Both the position numbers and the translations under genes were made by a program. This document shows, piece after piece, positions 61,515 through 64,000 of a stretch of 64,000 nt of DNA. The notes beneath the pieces were generated by a model. That model had not been told where the DNA came from. It was given only the letters and a program-made list of their open reading frames with translations, and did no database searches. Each line of letters starts with the position of its first letter. Position 1 is the stretch's first letter. Source of the DNA: 2-02-FULL-55-14 sp964581115 (GTDB taxonomy: Bacteria; Bacteroidota; Ignavibacteria; UBA10030). The stretch lies in assembly GCA_964581115.1 (NCBI GenBank), contig CAZOMY010000001.1, positions 186,001-250,000 of the forward strand. The letters are read 5' to 3'.

Positions 61515-61736
61515 CTACTTCTTGCGGACACTCAAGGCAACTTCCGCCTTGTGCAGATCGCGCTCAAGAACCAGTAACGCCACGCCTTCCGTGTACTGAA
61601 AGTTCGGAAACATGCCGGCGAGATCATCTTTCACGATCAACGACGCGATCCCGTTCGACTTCAAATGCGCTTTGGAGATCTGAGCGTCGATCTCACTGTG
61701 AAACGTCTCAACAACCACCAGCCGTTCGTTCTTCAT
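61515..61736 (-). CDS. DUF2007-type small protein
   Basis: 73 residues. 'VVVETFHSEIDAQISKAHLKSNGIASLIVKDD' and 'VALLVLERDLHKAEVAL' form the ferredoxin-like alpha/beta pattern of DUF2007, a family sometimes called a putative signal-transducing protein; no biochemical role is established. ATG at 61736 is preceded by GGAGGA at an 8-base spacing. It follows GH97 by 89 bases and probably shares its transcript. Confidence 0.82.
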   Translation of the reverse strand: MKNERLVVVETFHSEIDAQISKAHLKSNGIASLIVKDDLAGMFPNFQYTEGVALLVLERDLHKAEVALSVRKK

Positions 61737-61825
61737 GAGGATGTCCTCCCGATCGAACGTCATGACGCTTCCAAGTGCATTTCGGCAACGCGCCTTTCGG
61801 GGCTCAGGCGCGAATGCCACCGGAG

Positions 61826-63967
61826 TCAGCGATAGAGCTTGAGCGAATGCTGCTCCTCAGGAGACGCAGGGACGATCGAGACGGCCGCTCCACCGCCGGC
61901 CGCCAGGCGAAGTTTCAAGACCGATTCGGCCGTGACCAACGACGATGAAATACGATAAGACTTCGGACGCTTCTCCCAATGGGCGTCCGCTCCATCGGAG
62001 TAAATCGTGGCGGTGAACGTCCTTCCCTTCGGCAGGAAGCTCAATGGCGCGACCGACGTCCGACCCTGCTCATCGGTGATCGCTCCGACGAACCATGCCT
62101 CCTTCCCTCGTGCTTTTCTCGCCAACGTCACATAGTCGCCTGGCTCGGCCTCTAAAACAAACTTCTCATCCCAATCAACTGCAACATCCTTGATGAACTG
62201 GAAGGCGTCCGGATACTTCTCGTAGTTCTCCGGAAAGTCGGCCGCCATTTGAAGGGGACTGTACATCGTCACGTAGAGCGCCAATTGCTTCGCCAGCGTC
62301 GTATGGACCTGCTCCTTTTTCCCGGGGAAAAAATGGTCCATCTTGATCTCGAAGATGCCGGGGGTATAGTCCATTGGGCCGCCCAACAGTCGCGTGAACG
62401 GCAGGATGGTCTCGTGCCACGGTGGATTGCCTGAACTCCACGCGTTGAACTCGTTCCCCCGCGCCGCCTCGCAGGCCAGCCAGTTCGGATAGGTCCGGTG
62501 CACGCCGGTCGGCCTGACCGATTCATGCGAATTCACCATGATCTGATACTCGGCCGCCTTGCGCGCAACGCGCGTGTAGTGCTGCACCATCCACTGGCCA
62601 TCGTGGTATTCCCCACGCGGGATGATCCGTCCGACATAGCCGGTCTTGACCGCGTCATACCCGTGGTCTTTCATGAACCGAAAGGCCTCATCGATGCGGC
62701 GCTCATAATTCGTGACGGAGGCCGAGGTCTCATGGTGCATGATCAGCTTGACCCCTCTCTTCGCGGCATACTGCTGCAACGCCTTCACGTCGAAATCGGG
62801 ATACGGGGTGACAAAGTCGAAGACCTCCTCTTTCCACTGACCGAACCAATCCTCCCAACCGACATTCCAACCTTCCACGAGCACTGCGCCAAATCCGTGC
62901 TTTGCCGCAAAATCGATGTAAACCTTTGTCCGCTCGGTCGTAGCGCCGTGACGCCCGTTCGGCTTCAATGACGACCAGTCCGTTGTGCCGAGGCGGACAT
63001 TGCTCACATCGGAGTAGTTCCACGAGGCGGTTCCGACGTGCATCTCCCACCAGATGCCGACGTACTTCACGGGCTTGATCCAATCGGTGTTGGCGATCGC
63101 TGATGGATCGTTGAGGTTCAGGATCAGGTTCGATCGAAGGATGTCCCGAGCGTCGTCGCTGACCAGGATCGTCCGCCAAGGCGTGGTACATGGGGCCTGC
63201 AGATAGGCACGGCTTCCGACGGCATCCGGAGCCAGGTGTGACGTCAGCACGAACGAGCTCTGGTCAATCTCGAGCGTCATCGCCGGATAGTTGACAACCG
63301 CCGCCTCAAAGATATTGATGTAGAGACCGTCAGCGGTCTTCATCATCAGCGGCGTCTGAACGTAATTGGGACCGATGACCGTCTTGGAAAAGATCTCCCC
63401 GACGTTCTTGCCCTGGCTGGCATCCACCCTTGACAACGACGTCTGCGTGTATGCATACTCGTTCGTATCGTAATCGCCAGGGATCCAGATCGCCGTATGA
63501 TCACCCGCCATGCGGAATTCGGTCCGTTCCCCCGTGACGATGAAATGTTTCAGAGCGTCCTGTTCAGCGAATTCGTACCGAAAGCCGAGTCCTTCATCGA
63601 ACAGCCGGAATCGCACCGCCATCGTTCGTCCGCTCACCGAATCCTGCCGGAGGACGACCAGCAGTTCCTCGTGCTGGTCACGAACGAACCGGGTCTCACC
63701 CCACACGGTCTCCCAGGTGGAATCGACAGAGCGCCGGCTCGTCGACATCACGCCGAATCCATCGATCAAGGAGGGCTGGTCCTTTAGTAGGATCCCGAGT
63801 CGGCTTGGAAGGACGACCTGCCGTGGCCCAAGCTTAAGGGAGTACGTCGGCTCGCCCGTCGGCGTCAACGAGAAGTGCAGCGAGAGTCGGCCGTCGGGAG
63901 ACACGAGCGTTTGAGATCGGAGCGCGATGACGGAGGTCATGAGGAGGATGTAAAGTACGGTACGCAT
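61826..63967 (-). CDS. GH97 alpha-glucosidase, SusB-like (inverting type)
   Basis: 713 residues with signal peptide. The GH97 N-domain, barrel and C-terminal beta domain are complete. Candidate catalytic and calcium-binding glutamates are Glu413 ('HHETSAS'), Glu482 ('NSHESVRPTG'), Glu500 and Glu506 ('CEAARGNE'). Their spacing (69, 18, 6) equals that of Glu439, 508, 526 and 532 in Bacteroides SusB, the inverting subgroup. It should release glucose from maltodextrins in the periplasm. No lipobox or T9SS tail. It is the right-most gene; only 33 bases of its upstream region are in the window. Confidence 0.94.
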   Translation of the reverse strand: MRTVLYILLMTSVIALRSQTLVSPDGRLSLHFSLTPTGEPTYSLKLGPRQVVLPSRLGILLKDQPSLIDGFGVMSTSRRSVDSTWETVWGETRFVRDQHEELLVVLRQDSVSGRTMAVRFRLFDEGLGFRYEFAEQDALKHFIVTGERTEFRMAGDHTAIWIPGDYDTNEYAYTQTSLSRVDASQGKNVGEIFSKTVIGPNYVQTPLMMKTADGLYINIFEAAVVNYPAMTLEIDQSSFVLTSHLAPDAVGSRAYLQAPCTTPWRTILVSDDARDILRSNLILNLNDPSAIANTDWIKPVKYVGIWWEMHVGTASWNYSDVSNVRLGTTDWSSLKPNGRHGATTERTKVYIDFAAKHGFGAVLVEGWNVGWEDWFGQWKEEVFDFVTPYPDFDVKALQQYAAKRGVKLIMHHETSASVTNYERRIDEAFRFMKDHGYDAVKTGYVGRIIPRGEYHDGQWMVQHYTRVARKAAEYQIMVNSHESVRPTGVHRTYPNWLACEAARGNEFNAWSSGNPPWHETILPFTRLLGGPMDYTPGIFEIKMDHFFPGKKEQVHTTLAKQLALYVTMYSPLQMAADFPENYEKYPDAFQFIKDVAVDWDEKFVLEAEPGDYVTLARKARGKEAWFVGAITDEQGRTSVAPLSFLPKGRTFTATIYSDGADAHWEKRPKSYRISSSLVTAESVLKLRLAAGGGAAVSIVPASPEEQHSLKLYR

Positions 63968-64000
63968 GGGTTTTCCATGATGGTACTCAAAGGTAGAGAA

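Overview
The window reads as a contiguous piece of a GC-rich chromosome from the Bacteroidota/Chlorobiota side of the FCB group, most likely an Ignavibacteria- or Kapabacteria-like lineage. This is an inference. It rests on several C-terminal tails of the 'YPNPFNP' sorting type used by the type IX secretion system (T9SS), several PorV/PorQ-like barrel proteins, carboxypeptidase-like-domain TonB receptors, a TAnnTTTG-type promoter in front of the HU gene, and extensive LPS/lipid A functions. Genes are tightly packed with many ATGA or GTGA stop/start overlaps. Three tRNAs (Ala-GGC, Arg-CCG, Asp-GTC) are present. I saw no rRNA, CRISPR array, insertion sequence or phage gene.

Layout. 1-6480 (+): the end of a site-2 protease gene, a probable lipoprotein, a secreted Asp-box propeller with a T9SS-like tail, two PorV/PorQ-like barrels, then a membrane-anchored thioredoxin and a glycosyltransferase. 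6470-12113 (-): LPS export and assembly (O-antigen ligase, two GT9 glycosyltransferases, MsbA-like ABC exporter) and a DUF971 protein, followed by tRNA-Ala. 12468-12926 (+): a small cytochrome-like lipoprotein. 12930-17442 (-): NAD kinase, DUF1844, a GT2 enzyme and leucyl-tRNA synthetase. 17563-22235 (-): a partner-switching signalling module (two SpoIIE-type phosphatases, an RsbW-like kinase, a STAS antagonist). 22356-23147 (-): a TPR membrane protein and tRNA-Arg.

The core of the window is 23182-56831, about 33.6 kb transcribed in one direction. Starting at the LacI-type regulator it runs: TonB receptor, 1268-residue secreted protein, PorV-like barrel, 1430-residue starch-binding-like surface protein, SurA-like foldase, SGNH/TPR protein, SxtJ-like protein, carbamoyltransferase, DUF5989, T9SS-targeted GH13, secreted GH57, MFS transporter, GH13, MFS transporter, lipoprotein GH13, YjbQ, LpxL-like acyltransferase and heptosyltransferase. 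HU, a second TonB receptor, tRNA-Asp, a DUF2007 protein and a SusB-like GH97 glucosidase complete the window.

Taken together, the centre and right side look like an alpha-glucan (starch/glycogen) capture and degradation region. Surface binding and hydrolysis would be done by T9SS-delivered and lipoprotein enzymes, outer-membrane uptake by TonB receptors, periplasmic trimming by GH97/GH13, and inner-membrane uptake by two SLC45-like MFS carriers, under a LacI repressor. No SusD homologue is visible, so this is not a classical Sus operon. Embedded in it is a four-gene cassette (GDSL/SGNH, SxtJ, carbamoyltransferase, DUF5989) that resembles sxtL-sxtJ-sxtI-sxtK in gene content and probably modifies a surface glycan.
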